Source: Echinococcus granulosus (Eukaryota > Platyhelminthes > Cestoda > Cyclophyllidea > Taeniidae). From it: a DNA stretch of 64,000 bases. Each line of letters begins with the position of its first letter. Position 1 is the stretch's first letter. Location of the stretch: positions 2,964,771 through 3,028,770 of the forward strand of contig NW_020170382.1 of the NCBI RefSeq assembly GCF_000524195.1, read 5' to 3'. The position numbers were made by a program, and so were the translations under genes. The notes below the pieces were generated by a model. It ran no database searches and had not been told where the DNA came from. It saw nothing but the letters and a program-made list of their open reading frames with translations. Positions 62,780 to 64,000 of this stretch are shown here, one piece after another.

Positions 62780-64000
62780 CTGCGAGAAAAATATGGGCTA
62801 GTTTAAACCTCCACCTTATTTGCATAACAAGTAAAGGAAATCTGAATTAAAACGCTACGCCCTTAAATAATGCCGACCCCATTAGTCAACAGGACAGAGG
62901 ATTCACTATTTACGTCATTAAAAATTAAATTTGTTGCAATTTAAAATAAATTAAGCACGACCTAATATTCCCTCACGATAAGGTGCTCTGTGCTACCAAT
63001 CTCTCAACTCCGACAACCTATGCTTTTATAATAAAGCTACTTCCAAACGCGTACACATTACGATTTCTTCAAGGCACTACACTGCGTGAAGATGTCATAG
63101 CAGGAAGGCATCTATTTTAGATAGCTGGACCTTCGAAGGATTATTAAGCTCAACGAAATAGTACAAACCAGTGATGAGGCAAAAGAAGAAGGTTTAAAAA
63201 CGTAGGACCAAATATTTGTGGGACAATATTGAGTTATGAGTGTTATCAGAAGACCTGATGCCCACCCAAGGTGTAAAAAAGATCGGAAAGCCGATGAAAC
63301 AGCACTAAATTGGAAAAAAGTGAAAAGATGGAATGAATGTGGGAAATGATTGTACGACCTTCCGTGTTCCAAGAGCGATTTCAATACGTTCAACCACAGA
63401 AAAGAACGATCAATGGAAACACCGAGGATGCCACTTAAACAAAGAGGGGAGGGGTTATGTAACAGAATGAAAAGTCTTCTATAATTTGACCTGCACACCA
63501 TTGATATGGAACCTTTTTCACTTCATTTACGCAATCGACCCTCCACCACCTTTACCAGCCATAATAGAAATGCTACCAGAACAGCAAACCTTAATGTCTT
63601 CAAGAATAATCCGGATTCCACGCGATCACAAACTCATCCACGCTATCCGAACTCAAATTCAAATGTTCAGTTACCTTACCGAGAATCAATTTGACGGTAA
63701 TGCCAGCAGGCATTGTGCATAACCCGACAATTGGATAGGACGTTGCATCCCAGCCAAACTTTCAGAACAGCGCCAACAGGTTTACGATCAAAATTACATT
63801 GCAACATTAGTACTTTTCATTCAACCAGGAACACTGACAAAATGAGCCGAAATTTTTCTTTCAAAAACGTAAAAGCATTTAGAAAGCTGCGAATTTTGCG
63901 AATATATGCAAGTTTACCTAGACTTGCTTGTTTCATTTCATTCAGTTGTCAATTTTTTAGTTATCTTTTACTAATTAGGAACATTATTTGCTCTTTTATG
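62780..64000 (-). other. Upstream intron of the zinc-finger gene (continues beyond the right edge)
   Basis: AT-rich sequence beyond the acceptor of the first visible finger exon. Open frames at 63112-63501 (-) and 63486-63722 (+) have no recognisable domain and oppose each other. No further finger exon was found before the window ends. Confidence 0.5.

Overview
The window looks like nuclear DNA from a small-genome metazoan, most likely a parasitic flatworm and perhaps a tapeworm. The reasons are an AT-rich background (high 30s % GC by eye), GC-richer coding exons with GT/AG introns ranging from 47 nt to over 7 kb, and a rhodopsin-family receptor with the divergent motifs (ERW, NFIIY) seen in invertebrate FMRFamide-type receptors. 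The species assignment is inference; no marker here settles it.

Three genes are supported. (1) Minus strand, 8677 down past position 1: the 5' part of a TBC1D10/EPI64-like Rab GTPase-activating protein. Four exons are joined by splice sites of matching phase. The TBC domain begins in exon 2 and its arginine-finger motif appears only in exon 4; about 350 residues of low-complexity sequence lie between. The rest of the domain lies beyond the left edge. (2) Plus strand, 27454-28767: a complete rhodopsin-like GPCR of 437 residues in one coding exon, with a splice acceptor 24 nt before the ATG. (3) Minus strand, 62779 down to 47651: the 3' part of a five-finger C2H2 zinc-finger protein with an AT-hook-like motif and a long Pro/Gly/acidic tail. 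It has four visible exons, all phase 0; the 5' end lies beyond the right edge.

Layout: 1-8.7 kb is the TBC gene. 8.7-27.4 kb is an intergenic stretch with a decayed Ty3/gypsy integrase (about 10.04-10.62 kb), an LTR-like block near 14 kb, a perfect inverted repeat at 22.85 kb and a possible tiny untranslated exon at 24.03 kb. 27.4-29.2 kb is the receptor gene. 29.2-47.6 kb is a second gene-poor stretch with an orphan exon-like block (32.3-32.5 kb), a 100-N assembly gap (35751-35850) and a GC-rich, possibly tRNA-derived or structured element at 36.8-37.0 kb. 47.65-62.8 kb is the zinc-finger gene, with introns of about 1.0, 5.2 and 7.4 kb.

The TBC and receptor genes are divergent and the receptor and zinc-finger genes are convergent, each pair about 19 kb apart. 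Nothing suggests that the three share a pathway; they represent membrane traffic, signal reception and transcriptional control. No CRISPR array, operon or clear tRNA/rRNA gene was seen. The most unusual items are the interrupted TBC domain, the receptor's changed activation motifs, the perfect inverted repeat at 22845-22871 and the structured element near 36.9 kb. I did not find a clearly novel multi-gene system.
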